A DNA stretch of 64,000 bases from Burhinus oedicnemus (GCA_008921705.1 VFFE01007649.1:393685-457684), one strand, 5' to 3'; positions 49,629 to 62,411 are shown, counted from the stretch's first letter. A program made the numbers and translations. Notes: generated from the sequence alone by a model not told the origin.

Positions 49629-50285
49629 TTTTTGTAAAGTTTGTTGAAATTCTGGGGTGGAACAGGCCATATTACTCCTTAATAAGCAACATGGAAACAG
49701 CATGTGCATGCGTGGTGGGGGTGGGTACATATGTGTGTATACATATGTTACTCAACATGGAAATGTACATCCACATATAGAAAGCAAAATGATAGATTGT
49801 AAACAGTTGATTGAAATTCAGTTGAAGTAAATGGCTCTGGAAATTTCTCTAGTTGCCAGAATGAAATAATCACCTTCTCTCGTTTTCTTTTTTGTATCTT
49901 ATTTGTATCTCTTAATCAGGAAAAATGTAGTCAGTTGTACAGAAAGAATATAACATCTTCAAAATAATACACTGAGTGCTGAATACCCACTGAAATCTCC
50001 AGGTGATGTTGATGATGATCTTAACATATAGAGAGTAATTTGTATTCTGATCCTACAGACCGATGTACTAGTATGAACTCTGGACAAGTTGGATCTGCTG
50101 CTAAGACAAGCCCTCAAGGAATAGTACCAGCCCAATTATATTTAATGAATCACTTACATTTCTTGATCACTTTAGCCAATGTTCTCTTTCTTGGAGGTTT
50201 AAGTTCTGCTTCTTGTACTTTGATCTTAGACAGAGAATAACCTCTTCTTATACCTGAGTACATGTAAGTTGGAGGAGTTCACACC

Positions 50286-50302
50286 TTTTTTTTTTTTTTT
50301 TT
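50286..50302. repeat. Poly-T tract, 17 bases
   Basis: An uninterrupted run of 17 T between acacc and ggtt. No LINE or SINE sequence adjoins it, so it is not obviously a retrotransposon tail. Confidence 0.9.
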
Positions 50303-51330
50303 GGTTAATACTAGAAATATCCCTTTCAAATCTATGCACTTTTTATGTTTATTTTCTTGAGAACAAGGAATTTCTGACCCACATGCAAAAATTTAACATT
50401 TTCTCGGTAAAAAAATTAAAAAATCAGCAGCCTGGCGAGAAAATTACTTTCATGTGACATGATAGTCCTTGCTTCATGTGTTGTTATTCTAGAAAGTGTT
50501 TTCTAATTATAAAAGATAGGGGGAAAACATAGATAATAATAGTCACCCAGCCTTGTCCTGTCAAAAGCAATTTTATATTTCTTGATACATGGTTGCTGTG
50601 TATAGAGCAGTGTACTTTGTTTTAAGGTCAAAATTGGTATGATTTAAGTTAGATGAATGAAAAATTTCATGAAACAAATTTACTCTGTGATCTAGCATGT
50701 ACATTGTTTCTTTATTAGAAAAATAATAATCTTTTTTTATTATTTCTTCTAGTGTAAAATATAATTCTGTCATCAGGTTGGTGAGAAAAGCCAGGTTTAG
50801 GTACTTTTGGTCTATTATTTTGTTGTTCCTGGCTGATTACGACAGGATGAGTTGTGTATGGGCACTGGGAAAGGAATACTTTATTGGATTTAATTAATCT
50901 CTCTTTCTTTAACCACTTGTGACAGAAAACAGTCATCCAGTTCTTGCTTCTATAGGTGGCTTGCAAACAATGAGCTAGAGTAAAACCCTGCATATTTTGC
51001 CATTGCAGCAAGACCCTCAGCAGTGTAATAGGCAGTGAAACCCCACTGCTTGTGTAGAGCTGTGCCTCTGACAAAGTAACTGGCTGAAGAGGGAGATGCA
51101 TGAAGTAATTGGAAGAAACACTAATTTCACTGATGTGTGTTAAAACTTGGCCCTCCTAGGGCATAAGAACTTCAAGCTTAAGCAACACCTGGGCTTCACC
51201 AACCTAAACCGTCTCATGAAACCACATGTGTGTATACATTCCTTTCAAAAGCCCAAGAGGAGCCAGTTGTTTGGGTTTTTTTCCTTTTTGGTTTTTTTTA
51301 CCTGTAGCTATAAGAGTCTCCTTTTTTTCC

Positions 51331-51453
51331 GGTAGTTAGAGCACTTGCCTTGAAATTGTAGCATCAGTTCCCTCCTCCATCTGTTGGAATCGGATCTCAT
51401 ATTTTTTTCCAGCCCAGAGAATACCTTAATCACCTGGTCGTGGGCTGTTCTGG
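51331..51453. repeat. Candidate ancient tRNA-like fold-back repeat, copy 2
   Basis: The left half, ggtagttagagcacttgcct then agttccctcctcc, resembles a tRNA-type A box and a worn B-box region. The right half (ggaatcggatctc, then taccttaatcacctgg and gggctgttctgg) looks like a diverged inverted counterpart. I recall this two-sided arrangement from a dispersed repeat in turtles and crocodilians. It is not a functional tRNA. Boundaries are approximate and the family name is unknown to me. Confidence 0.45.
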
Positions 51454-54400
51454 ACAAGCAACATGCTAAGAACATATCTAAGTTTTATAATTTAGCTCTT
51501 CCATTTGGTCCCAGATGCCTATTTCCCAACTGCCCACATTCCTCAAGAGCTCATTTTCTTCTTTTTTGTTTTTCATTTCCTTTTTGCTGTGAACCATCTT
51601 GAGCTCTCCAAAACAAAACCCAGCTGCCCATCTGAATATTGTTTATTCCAGTGCCCACTCCCAGCAGGTGGGAAAGACAAGACTGTATCTGATAAAGTAC
51701 TGTCACCCTTTGCTGTAGTCCGTCAGTGCAATCACAGCAAGCTTTGTACGCTCAATGTCCTCTGCTCATGCTCTATATACACCTGTAATTTCATAGTATT
51801 AAAAGTACTACTCTAGTGAAGTGCAACACTGCCCTCACTCATTTCAGACACAGAGAACTGAATCCCTCATCCTGCACCTTGTACACATACTTATGCATTC
51901 TCAGAGAGGCACACGCACTCACATACACAATATTTTTGGAGTTGCAAGAACACTACATGGGCGCCAGAGGAGCCGCAAACCTAGGTACGATGTAGCATTG
52001 AATTAGCTGGTCTTTTCTAAAGGCTGACAGCCTTGAATACTGTGAATATAAACCATTTGTAACCACTTGATCTGGGTACTAGGGATGCTATCTGGAGAAG
52101 GCGTACTTAGGGTTGCATGTGGAACCTTATTTCCTCCTCACAAAACTGTTTCACTCCAAAATAGATGAGTGTGAACCAATACGAATGTCTCCTGGGAAGA
52201 CAAAATTAAGGGATACAGATGCGATGGCTGAACAGAAGTCTTTCCTTGCCTAGTACCACTAAGTGATGGGCAAAAGCAAAATGAGGAATCTGAAAGATGA
52301 AGTAAACATCTGCAAATACATACATCATTAAACTCTTTCAGGCACAGAGTTGGAAAAATGCATAGTTTGTCATGGAACTTAGGATTAAATAGGCACTGTT
52401 AAAACTGAGGTGTTAGAAGTGTCCCCAGAAGCAATATTTGATGGTCACGGGACTCTGATGCTGAAAAAGTATGAACTGTGACATTGTGAGGAGGCAGAAG
52501 GGTGAGTCTGGGCTTTCAATTTCAGCCTTTAAAGTGGTGTTTAGCAGACTTATGGGTCTAACTCCTTCGTTGCTCTATCCTTTTGTAGTTTTCTTGAAGT
52601 GACTCTGATGTTTCTGCTGTAAAAATCCTGTCTGCGGTTGTCATACATCTCTATGTTCTTTATTTTCTTCTTGATTGTTGATAACTCCTGGTCATAGCTT
52701 ATATGAGTTGTCAGTTCAGTAATGCTTTACAATATATTTTTTTCTCCTTCTTTTCCTTTTTGTACCTCAGGTAACAGGTTTATTACTTATTGTCAGCACA
52801 GCTAAGTGAAACAGGGATCTTTAGAATATACTGCCTGCTGGGTGTAACCTCTGACAGTGTAGTTCTAGAAGAAGTTTTTTCTGTATGTGTCTTTTGGGAT
52901 TTTTTGAGTCAGTTTTTCTCTTCTTTATTTATTAACTTAATGAATGATGACTTTGTTGTCCATATGGTGCAATAACAATATAACACTGAATAGCATCAGA
53001 GACACATCTACTCAACTGTACTTAGCCACATAATTAAGGCACATCTAAAATTACATGTTTCTTCCCCCTGAAGTTTTAAAAACACCTTAATTTGAGGTAT
53101 CACAACAATGAATACTTTTTCCTTCTAAATTCCCAGAGAAAGTGTACTTAGAACTTCCCAAGCACTTATTTTGGCATATAGTGTGCAGTAATGTTAATAG
53201 CTTACAGGTGCAGACAGAAAAGGATATCAGAGTACGGATGATTAAAGCCAAGCAGGAGAATCAGTAAGACTTTTAATTTTGAGGGATATTTTTAAAACTC
53301 AAAGCTCTTTTTTCGCATGTCTCTGAGGTTCCTATGTTGACTTCCGTAGGACAAACAATAAAAAAAAACCCAACATACTTGTGGAAGCAAAAGCTTATAT
53401 GACTTGGTTCTCCTCACACAAAACTGAAAGCACAGAGATGTTTCTTTGAGAAATAAACTGATCTCAGTAGGGATCACTTTAATACTTCCTTAACACTTTC
53501 CTCTTTTAAAGTTATTAATCTATTCATTTTACATGTGTTCTGTTAATACTTTGTTCTCATTGTGTAGGTCTGCTTTGGTCTTTTCTGGTTTTAGCAGCCA
53601 CAGCAAGCATGTACTACGTGTGTGACAGCTTATGCAGACTCAAAAGTCTAATGCAAGTCTTCATATTTTCTGGCAAAACTTAAGGACTGGAGTCCTGAGC
53701 ATGAGTGATTTGCTAAGATTAGATATAGGCAGGTGAGTTACATCTCAGCAGAGACACCTGGCAGACCATGATTCACATTTTTTCCTCAGTTTCCATTTGA
53801 AATGGCAGAGATCCTTTCCAGTGAATGAAATAGACAGGAGTTGCTTCAGCTTCTGCTCCCATTCTTCTTCTCACAAAGTGAGAGACTGAGCTAAGTCTTC
53901 CCACATCCGTTTCTGTTGCAGCTATTTCCAGGGCATCCTTTGAACCTGGAGTCAGCATTGGAAAAAAAAATGAAAGTGCAAGAAAACACTATCATTTTAA
54001 GCCAACCAAATCTGTTCTGTGCAATGATATTGCAGGCACAATATTTTCTGAGGGTTTTTAAAAATTTATTTATTTACTTTTTTTTTTTTAATATATGCTT
54101 GATTTTCCCTTCTTGCAGGGAAAGCAGAATTTCCATCTTTATACTGCAGTGGTAAAAAGGGATTGCTAATGCTGGAATGCTGTCTTTTATGTGAATAAAA
54201 CTTAACATGTGGACAGAAATCTGATCCCAGAGCTCAGGCTCCCTTCCTTTATCTCATATAGTCTGTGCCAACATAGCTGGCGATAGTTCTGAAGGGAATC
54301 ATGAGCCACCAAAACAGATTAGACAGCAGACGGCAGTTAATAACACAGGTTGTAGTACTTGCAAGGACCTAGCTGAAGAAATTCAGCCTTTTAATTTGTT

Positions 54401-55202
54401 AAATATTTGTTATTGGTCTCTGGAAACATTATCTGGAGGCACGTGTCAGCTCTTTTTTTACATTGATTCCTCATTTTTGTTTTCTTTTATAGTAACAGAG
54501 TTCTTTTAATTGAACAAAAACGTGTGCAATTCCTGTCTGCTTGCTTTTCTTGCAGGTAAACTCCCTAGTATGGAAGCCAGCACAGAGAAGGCAGGTGAAC
54601 ATAGCTGATTGATTGCATAGTCTTCTGTGTGAGATTGAGATGAGTGCGATTTAAAGAAAATGGTGAGTTTTGGAAGGAGTACTGTACTCTTGTCTACAAA
54701 TATTCTTGCTTAAGAGTGATTCTCCTATTGATTTTAGAGCAAAGAAGTATATGTTTGAATATTTAGTATACAGACCACAAAGTGCTTTAGTATTAGACAT
54801 ACAGTTTAAATTATTAAAAAAGAAAGAGGGAAACAGACTATAAGTATTTTTCATTGTTGCATTCAGACCATTTCTGGACATCAAGCATGACTTTTTTTTA
54901 CACACTGAGGACAAAGTTCAAGCAAAACAAAATTTCCTTCTCCCAGTAGCCATTATCAATTTAGTGTAGGAGGATATAAAGAACTTGCTGTGTAGACCTC
55001 TTTGCTCTATTTGTTCTGTGTATAAACAACTCCTAAATCTCTAACTCCAAAGTCTATGTTTTTTTAAAACCTGTTCTATAATTTACAAACAGAGAATGGT
55101 GTACTTGTTCTTAGAAATGAGTGTCTAGAGAATGACTTTTGCATTCTGAACAACAAAATTTTACCAAGTGATTTGGTTCATTGCAATCGTATTACTAGGA
55201 GT
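51454..55202. other. AT-rich non-coding stretch
   Basis: No gene is recognised. The frame at 51505-51816 (103 codons, plus) has no recognisable domain. T- and A-rich tracts lie near 54078-54092. Confidence 0.55.
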
Positions 55203-55822
55203 ATCACAAAATCATAGAATAGTTTGCGTTGGAAAGGACCTTTAAAGGTCATCCAGTCCATCCTCCCCTGCAAAGAGCAGGGACATCTTCAAACTAGATC
55301 AAGCTGCTCAGAGCCTCATTCAACCTGACCTTGAATATTTCCAGGGATGGGACATCTACCACCTCTCTGGGCAACCTGGTCCAGTGTTTCACCACCCTCC
55401 TTGTAAAAAATTTCTTCTTTCTATCTAGTCTAAATCTTCCCTCGCTTAGTTTAAAGCCATTACCCCTTCACCTATTGCAAGAGTCTGTCCGCATCTCTCT
55501 TATAAGCTCCCTTTAAGTCCTGGAAGGTCACAATAAGATCTCCTCAGAGCCTTCTCCAGGCTGAACAACCCCAACTCTCTCAACCTGTCCTCATAGGAAA
55601 GGTGTTCCATCCCTCTGATCATTTTTGTGGCCCTCTGGACCCACTCCAACAGGTCCATGTCATGTTGATGCAGTCACTCCATCATAGAAGGCCACTTGGT
55701 ACATCAGGTAGGACTTGCCCGTGGTGAAGTCATGCTGGCTGTCTCAAATCACTTTCCTGTCCTCCATGTACCTTAGCATTGTTTCTAGCTTCTAGGACGA
55801 TCTGTTCCAGGATCTTCCCAGT
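55203..55822 (-). mobile_element. CR1: CR1 LINE fragment with a large internal deletion
   Basis: On the minus strand the right end (55822 down to about 55667) is the RT region ending in the [13 protein letters not shown] block (plus strand gatgcagtcactccatcata, aaggccac). At about 55664 it jumps directly to the RT C-terminal region (plus strand ggccctctggacccactcca). Roughly the middle of the RT, including motif C, is absent. The copy then continues through the 3' UTR to terminal repeats at 55205-55220 (acaaaatcatagaatag). Order and orientation are preserved, so this is one insertion with a deletion and not two insertions. Confidence 0.85.
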
Positions 55823-55997
55823 AAATAAATGTTATCTAAAATGAAAACTATTCTATTACAATTCTTACAGCAAAATAAACAATTGTTAGATATTTGAAAG
55901 AAAAATTATTAATAAAGTTCCATTTACAATAAAAGATAAAAGAAAAAAAAAGGAAGTCTTCCGTCATTAATATGTCTGCTGTCTGGTTGCCGTTTGC

Positions 55998-56144
55998 TTC
56001 CCCATCACTGAAGGTGTTCCAGTTCAGATTGGACTGGGCTTTGAGCAATCTGATCTAGTGAAAATGTCCCTGCCCATGGCAGTGGGGTTGGACTAGCTGA
56101 TCTTTAAAGGTCCTTTCCCACCCAGATCATTCTATGATTCTGTG
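55998..56144 (+). mobile_element. CR1: CR1 3' UTR fragment
   Basis: About 147 bases of CR1 3' end lie on the plus strand: ccatcactgaaggtgttcca, tgatctagtgaaaatgtccc, ggttggactagctgatcttt, and the terminal repeats attctatgattctgtg. It lies only 175 bases from the oppositely oriented CR1 at 55203-55822. Confidence 0.9.
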
Positions 56145-57427
56145 AACTTCTTTGCATGAGAGATTACTTTCCAAGAAATTGGAGTTAACAACATTGCTGA
56201 AAACTTTCAAGACAGTAATCCTTTATATGTTGAGTGTGTTATTAACAGAAATTAAAAGAAATTAAGTGCTGGAAGGAAATTACATTATATTCATCTCATG
56301 TGGTTGGGTGGCAATGAGTTAATTTAGCCCAAAGGCTCATTCAGTTAACAGGTACAGTGTCAACTTGTCTTGCATTGTATTATCCTGAAGGAATCGGGTG
56401 AAAGCTGTCCAAAACCAGAGAGAAAGGAAATGAATTAATCAGTGATCAGAACAAAATACATAGAAAAAGCATTGCACAATTTTCCTGAGATAAGTATAGT
56501 AGCACCACTCCTGTTGATCTGGGCAGATGGAGGCTCCATTTGGCTGAGTTAGTTTATTCTCCTGTTCTCAACATAAGCATAGAAATGCTAGACTTCTGAG
56601 AAAGGGTAGAAAGTATTAAAAATTCCTGTTCTGTTAGTTCTTGAAAAAGAAGACTGGGATCCATAGAGACTCTGTTGGCAAAGGTTTCCTAGAAGCACTA
56701 AATCAGTATATTATCTCACAGTCTTTTTCTTTTCTTCATGTTTTGAAACTCAGCATATCCATTTCACAGGGGTATTTTGGTATTGTGATATTTGTTTGCA
56801 TCCAATCTGGAAGCAAACCATGCATATTTTGAGTATCCTAAAGTCTTTTTTCCCATCCACTTTTTGTCACAATCTTTGCTATTAGAAGTTTCTTGGGTTT
56901 AAAATTTGTGATTTTTATGGAATTTTAAATTTAATTATTTTTTTTCCCAAGGAATCAGCTATTTTAGATGTTTTTTGTGTTGTATTCAGCTGCTGCTGTC
57001 TTGGACTGCATGAAGAATTTTGACTTGCTTTCTAGGTCCAACAATAACCGTTTTCTGTAGTAGTCAAAGAAGCTGGAACTCGGTATATACTGTATTGCAG
57101 AGATGCTTAGATGCACTAAGCTTGCCTCACACATTGCACACATAAGCAAATGAAAGATAGTTCTGAAGCAATTCACGCAAGATGCTAATATCTACAATGT
57201 TAAGTAAGACACTACAGGTGAATAGAGTCATACTTTCACAGGAAGAGATTTTAACCCAGCAAGCTAAACTGTCATCAGCTTTTCATAACAACTGCCACAG
57301 AAATCCATTAAAAATGCTTAGAAGCAAAGTTATGAAGTGACATTGATTTCATACAGTAATTAAAGTTGTCCATGCATGGTTAATAGCTGTGTACAGTTAG
57401 TAAAGAAAGGAAGAGAAGCTGAAAAAG
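56145..57427. other. AT-rich non-coding stretch
   Basis: No gene or repeat is recognised beyond short homopolymers. Confidence 0.6.
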
Positions 57428-57716
57428 CAGGGCCTGTTGCAATAGGACAAGGGATAATGGCATTAAACTAAGCGAGGGAAGATTTAGACTAGATAGAAGG
57501 AAGAAATTTTTTACAATGAGGGTGGTGAAGCACAGGAACAGGTTGCCCAGAGAGATGGTAGATGCCTCATCCCAGGAAACATTCAAGGTCAGGTTGAATG
57601 GGGCTCTGAGCAGCCTGATCTAGTTTGAAGATGTCCCTGCTCTTTGCAGGGGAGGATGGACTGGATGACCTTTAAAGGTCCCTTCCAACCCAAACTATTC
57701 TACAATTCTACAATTC
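57428..57716 (+). mobile_element. CR1: CR1 3' end fragment
   Basis: The fragment runs from the end of ORF2 (gttgcaataggacaaggg, then gggtggtgaagcacaggaac) through the 3' UTR (gaagatgtccctgctctttg; gactggatgacctttaaagg) to terminal repeats attctacaattctacaattc. It is very similar in sequence, but opposite in orientation, to the 3' part of the copy at 55203-55822 (both carry the same ctaagcgagggaagatttag stretch or its complement). Confidence 0.9.
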
Positions 57717-59076
57717 AATAGTCAAGTGAAAGTAAGTCAATACAATATAAAAGTTTTTAAAGAGGTGACTTCTAACAAAAAAGGTGAATTCTCTTCTTAT
57801 GCCCAGGCTATTGTCTACAATGAAACAATATAAAAAAAATTAATACCACTGTCTTTACAGAGTTGAAGTAGAAATAGGCTTTAGGGAATAATTTTGTAAT
57901 GAGAGGCTGTTAAGCGAGGACTATCTACTTTGTTTCTTTCCTTCCTATGCTAGACATAAAACCAGATTTGCCCAGAGATTCTGTTTGTGCATGAGATCCG
58001 CTGAATTTTTGAGTACAGACATAGCATTCCACGACAGTATTTGGTATTTCCTGAATTTACATGTAATTAACTAGACACCAAAAAAACCCAAACCAAACAA
58101 AACCAGAATGACTCTTTCTTCGTCTCCTTTGTCTCACTTTCCCTTACAACTCTAACATTGCAATATAAAATTTTGTTTGGCTGATTTCTGGCATGCAGAA
58201 GTTCAGTCCAAAATATTACTCTGATAAAGTCAGAAAAATTTAAACATGAGATCAAATAATTTAGTGGGAAATATACCTAACCAGCAGTGCTGTGCAGTAA
58301 CAGTGCACTGTGTAACACATGGAACATATGCTTAAAAAGGTTAAATATGTGTACCTATGCATTAGGTCAAATGACTTATTTCTGTCAGTGGAGAAGAAAG
58401 GGATATAAATAATTCAGTCTAAAGAATACTTACAGTCTCTATCAAGCTTTCTCAAACACAAAATGGCAGGTTAATTTGGTTGGAACTTAATTTATAGATT
58501 TAGAATGTTGGTTCTAACAGACAATTTATGAACTTCTCAGTGTTATTAAATGGATTTAAATTCTCGTACAAAGGAAACATGTTTATCTCTTGTGGCTGTG
58601 GCTTTTCAGTGGAATATCATAATAGTAATTAATCTTTTCCAAAAAAGTGTTGATTTGTGTACTTCCTTTTTAACTATATAAAATTATTTGTCACAGTAAT
58701 ATAAAATTTGCTTAAGTAATAGAACTTAAGAAGGTGCAATCATGAACAATGTTTATCAAAATAGGGGGGGTGTTGGGAGGTGGGAAAGGAGGACCAATTG
58801 GTTAACAATTTATTGAAATTTAGCAAGCTTAGACTTAACTGAATTACAAGACCCTACTAAGACTTAATAATAAAGCGTATTCAGCTAAGTGCTGTGGTTG
58901 CTCTTGCAGTTTCACCATGGAATAACTGCATTAGCTTTTTGTTCAAGTTGGGAGACAGTAGATAAAGTCCAAGACTGTTAAGATCCAAAAGCTAGTAAAA
59001 ATGGGTATAAATTAGATCATAAAAACACAATTACAATTTATAATAACAAAGATAATAGACTGATAGAATAATAGCA
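57717..59076. other. AT-rich non-coding stretch
   Basis: No gene is recognised. A G-rich tract lies at 58764-58784. Confidence 0.6.
58764..58784 (+). other. Potential G-quadruplex motif
   Basis: A run of seven G is followed by tgttggg and aggtggg. Splitting the long run gives four GGG blocks with loops of 1, 4 and 4 bases, which fits the usual G-quadruplex pattern. There is no promoter or gene next to it. Confidence 0.55.
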
Positions 59077-60190
59077 TCATAGAATCATAGCATAGCCCAG
59101 GTTGGAAGGGACCTTGAAAGATCATCTGGTCCAAAGTTTCATGGGAACATTTAACTGTCCAATTGCATCTTGAAAACCTCCAGTGATGGGGACTCGACCA
59201 TGTCCCTGGGGTGGTTGTTCCAGTGAATGATTGTTCTTACTGTAAAAAATGTATTTCATATATTGAGATGAAAATTCTCCTGGTGCAACTGGTACCCATT
59301 GTCCCTTGTCTTACTCTTGTGGGTCCTTGTGAAGAGAGAGCCTAAGTCCTCTCTGTAGCTGTCCTGTGATTAAGTCTCCCCTGAGCCTTCCATTCTCCAG
59401 GGAAAAAAGACCTAACTCAGTCTTTCCTCATAGGGCAGGTCCTTCCAGCCCTTCCATCGTCTTTGTTGTCCTCCTTTGGACCCTCTCCAGTCTGCCCACA
59501 TCTTTCTTGAACTGTGGGGACCAGAACTGCACATAGTACTCCTGGTGCAGCCTGACAAGTGCTGAGTAGAGTGGAAAGATCATGTCTCTATCTCTGATAG
59601 TAATGTCCCAGAGGATGCAGCCCAGGATCCGATTTACCTTTGCTGCTGCAGCAGCACACTCATGTTCAGATTGTTGTCCACCAAGACCCCAAGGTCTCTC
59701 TCAGCAAGGCTGCTCCCCAGCCACACAGATCCTGTCCTGTACTGGGCTCGTTGATTATTCTGTCCCAGGTGCAGGACTTCGTTCTTGTCTTTGTTAAACT
59801 TCATACTGTTCTTGCTAACCCACTGTTCCAGCATCTCCAAGTCTCTCTGTAAGATGGCTTTCCCTTCTGACGTGTCCACCTCTCCACCCATTTTGGTGTC
59901 ATCAGCAAACTTGGTAAGGGTGTTTTCAATCCCATCATCCAAATCATTTATGAAGATGTTGAACAGCATGGGGCCTAATATCTATCCCTGGGAGACCCGA
60001 CTTGTGACAGGCTGCCAGCCTGAGTAAAGTCATCAATTACTACCCTCTGAGTGTGACCTTAAAGCTAATTTTCTACCCAGATCACCCATCCAATCTGTAT
60101 CTTACCAGTTTGTCCAGAAGGCCATGGGAAACAGTGTCAAATGCTTTGCTGAAGTCTGGGTAAACAATATCCACTGCTCTCCAAATTTCT
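59077..60190 (-). mobile_element. CR1: Old CR1 LINE fragment, RT and 3' UTR
   Basis: The longest CR1 stretch in the window (about 1.1 kb) is on the minus strand. From the right it reads the RT region (plus-strand cagtgtcaaatgctttgctg, aagtctgggtaaac), then SQG, stop, ILGPMLFNIF, the FADD region, the C-terminal blocks and the 3' UTR. It ends at atcatagaatcatag near 59087. The frame is broken by a stop just before ILGP and by later frameshifts. Sequence differs from the young copies at 16231 and 36889, so this is another, older subfamily. Confidence 0.9.
59634..59969 (-). pseudogene. CR1 ORF2 RT segment, 111 codons, FADD retained
   Basis: This is the open part of the relic above: MLFNIFINDLDDGIENTLTK then FADD (residues 21-24, bases 59909-59898 on minus), followed by the KFNKDKNEVLHLGQNN block and the LAERDLGVLVDNNLNMS block. 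Both catalytic Asp of motif C are present although the copy is old and broken on both sides (a TAG lies four codons upstream of the first Met). Retention is probably chance. Plus-strand frames over the same bases are shadows. Confidence 0.85.
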
Positions 60191-62411
60191 CCACATATTG
60201 AAGACTAAATGTTGCTGCTACAAGAATCATAAAGCAATCACGTAGATTTTATTAGCAAATAGTTCATTTTGAATACAACAAATTTTGACAAAAAATTCCA
60301 GGTAAAGTTATATAAGAAGCTTCCAGCTGCATGTATTCTTTGTTCTGAACCACGGTTCTGTCTCTAAAATAGTTAAATTAAAATGGTAAATTTATCTTGC
60401 TAGATTGCTTAGCTGAATTAAACATTCAGAAGACATGGGATCAGTAGGTGTGATTTTGATGATTCTTCGTTTCTCAAATATTAAGACTGACTTTAAACAA
60501 ATGCTTCTACTTAGCACTTACGAAGCTCAAACATGAGAAGCCAAGCAAGCCTCTAGCTCATGCTCTTTCTGATCCTTCAGCAAGCCTTGTTTCTTCCATG
60601 ATGCCTACACAATACTGCCTACTGCTAACCATTTGGCAGGCAGCAGCTCACACATTCTGTGTGGAACATATTTTTGTGTTATTGTTGTTCTTTCGTTCCT
60701 CTTTCTTGACCTTACCCATCTGCATGTTTTGCCTATCAGTTTTGTCATTAGCATCGACCATGATCCTTTAAATACTTAAGCACGTGGGTAAATTGAATAT
60801 GTTAAGTGTACCTTTCTGTAGTTTCTAGCTTGTGAGAACTTTATTTAAAAATAATCTACTGCTGGCATTGCTGCTTAGCTTACTTTTTAAGAGTGCCTTG
60901 TAATCTTAGGACCAAGACTACATTGTGAAAGGCATTTTATGAAAACGTGGTCTCATCTTCTGTCAATATGGATACTGGGTTATTCTATACACCACAATAA
61001 GATGATTACTATAAAGTAATCTTTCAAGGAAATACATATTTACTCTTGCCTGCTTTTATTTAGTTTTTAGTTCCTATGAATTGTGATGTAGGATTTTATC
61101 CGTCTCTTTTTCTGTCCTTTTTTTTTTTTTATTTCCAGAATGACAAAATACATGAAGATTTGATTTCTCAGAACAGTTTCTGATGCTGTTCTCTTTAAAA
61201 TCCAAAATATGAAATTAGAATGTGAAGTGCCTAAATACATCACCTTAGATGCAATATGAGACAATTTTTGTTTGCATATTTGAATTTTGTGAAATACTGA
61301 ACCAGAAGCCAGAATTATGAGCCACTTCCAAAAATTGTTGGTTTTAATTCTCTTTGGCTTATGTTAATTTGACAAATTACCAAGACCCTCTTTTTCAGCA
61401 TGCAAAGATGGGAATTAAGTGAGAAGAAGTAGCTCTACTTGTAAGAAATAAGAAGAGACTTACAAAAAACCTAAACCCTTCTTGTCTGTAGGAACTAGAA
61501 ATCCACCTAAATTCTGTCTGCAGAATGAGGTATTTACTAGAAAGCATACTTAGTTTCATTTTTGCACAGTACCATATCTCTGTAGTAGGTATTTTTTGCG
61601 TTGCCTATACTGATGAATAACTTTGAATTATTGTCATATAATTTATTCATAGTCACATGCATATATATTGGCACCTGTTATTTGCCTTCCACAAAATTAT
61701 CTCCTGCTCACAGTCATAAATATGTTAATGGAATTAAGCATTCAGTAAATTTTGGCATCTGGAATTATTTGACTTTCATAATAGATCAACAAAACCTCTC
61801 CTTCAGATATTTCTGAACAGTCTACACCTCCAGGAAATATAATGAAGTCAAAGGTACAACAATTAAATAGGAAATCTAGTGCTTTTGCATTTTGATTTTA
61901 TTGAAAATTATTACAGAAATCTTATCTTCTTGCTCAAATATAATAATCTCAAAACCAAACTTATTTTAGATCAAACACTGAAGAATGAATGTATGCTAGA
62001 ATACATAATCTTTTTAGCCAATGAACTAATACAACTTTTTCTTGCTGAAAAAGTGTGATTTGTTATATTAAAGTTGTCTCACAAAGGTGTTCCAAAACAC
62101 TTCATTAGCAACGATAGACTGGAAAGTCATCATTAAACCAGAGCATAAGCTCTCATGAACTTGCTCTATTTGCAATTATTGCACCTACCCGTGGATTCAG
62201 GAAGGCTTTCCTTTGTAAACCACCTGGTAAATGAACTGAATTTTTAAGTGCAATCTTCGAATTATGACTTGTATCCTGTTTTTTAGGAGAGCAGCATTTA
62301 ATCTAGACTGAAGTATGAAACAATGATTTTCTACAGTCAAAATGCATAGGATGAAGTTGTACTTTTGGGATATAGCCTTTTTCAAAAATACCAGCATTGA
62401 CCTTGAAACAC
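60191..62411. other. AT-rich non-coding stretch
   Basis: No gene or clear mobile element is recognised. A T-rich run lies near 61117-61130. Confidence 0.6.

Larger units (their letters stand above)
47341..51330. other. AT-rich non-coding stretch
   Basis: No gene is recognised. It contains a TA-rich patch at 47868-47904, a perfect 13-bp tandem pair at 49603-49628 and a 17-base poly-T at 50286-50302. The 128-codon minus-strand frame at 50715-51101 has no recognisable domain and no start context that would favour it. Confidence 0.55.

Noticed and set aside
50715..51101. 128-codon minus-strand frame
   Set aside because: No recognisable domain, signal peptide or repeat, and no splice or promoter context. 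Length is within what chance allows in 64 kb.
51331..51400. Functional tRNA gene
   Set aside because: An A-box-like start is present but the B box is worn away and no cloverleaf with a paired acceptor stem can be drawn.
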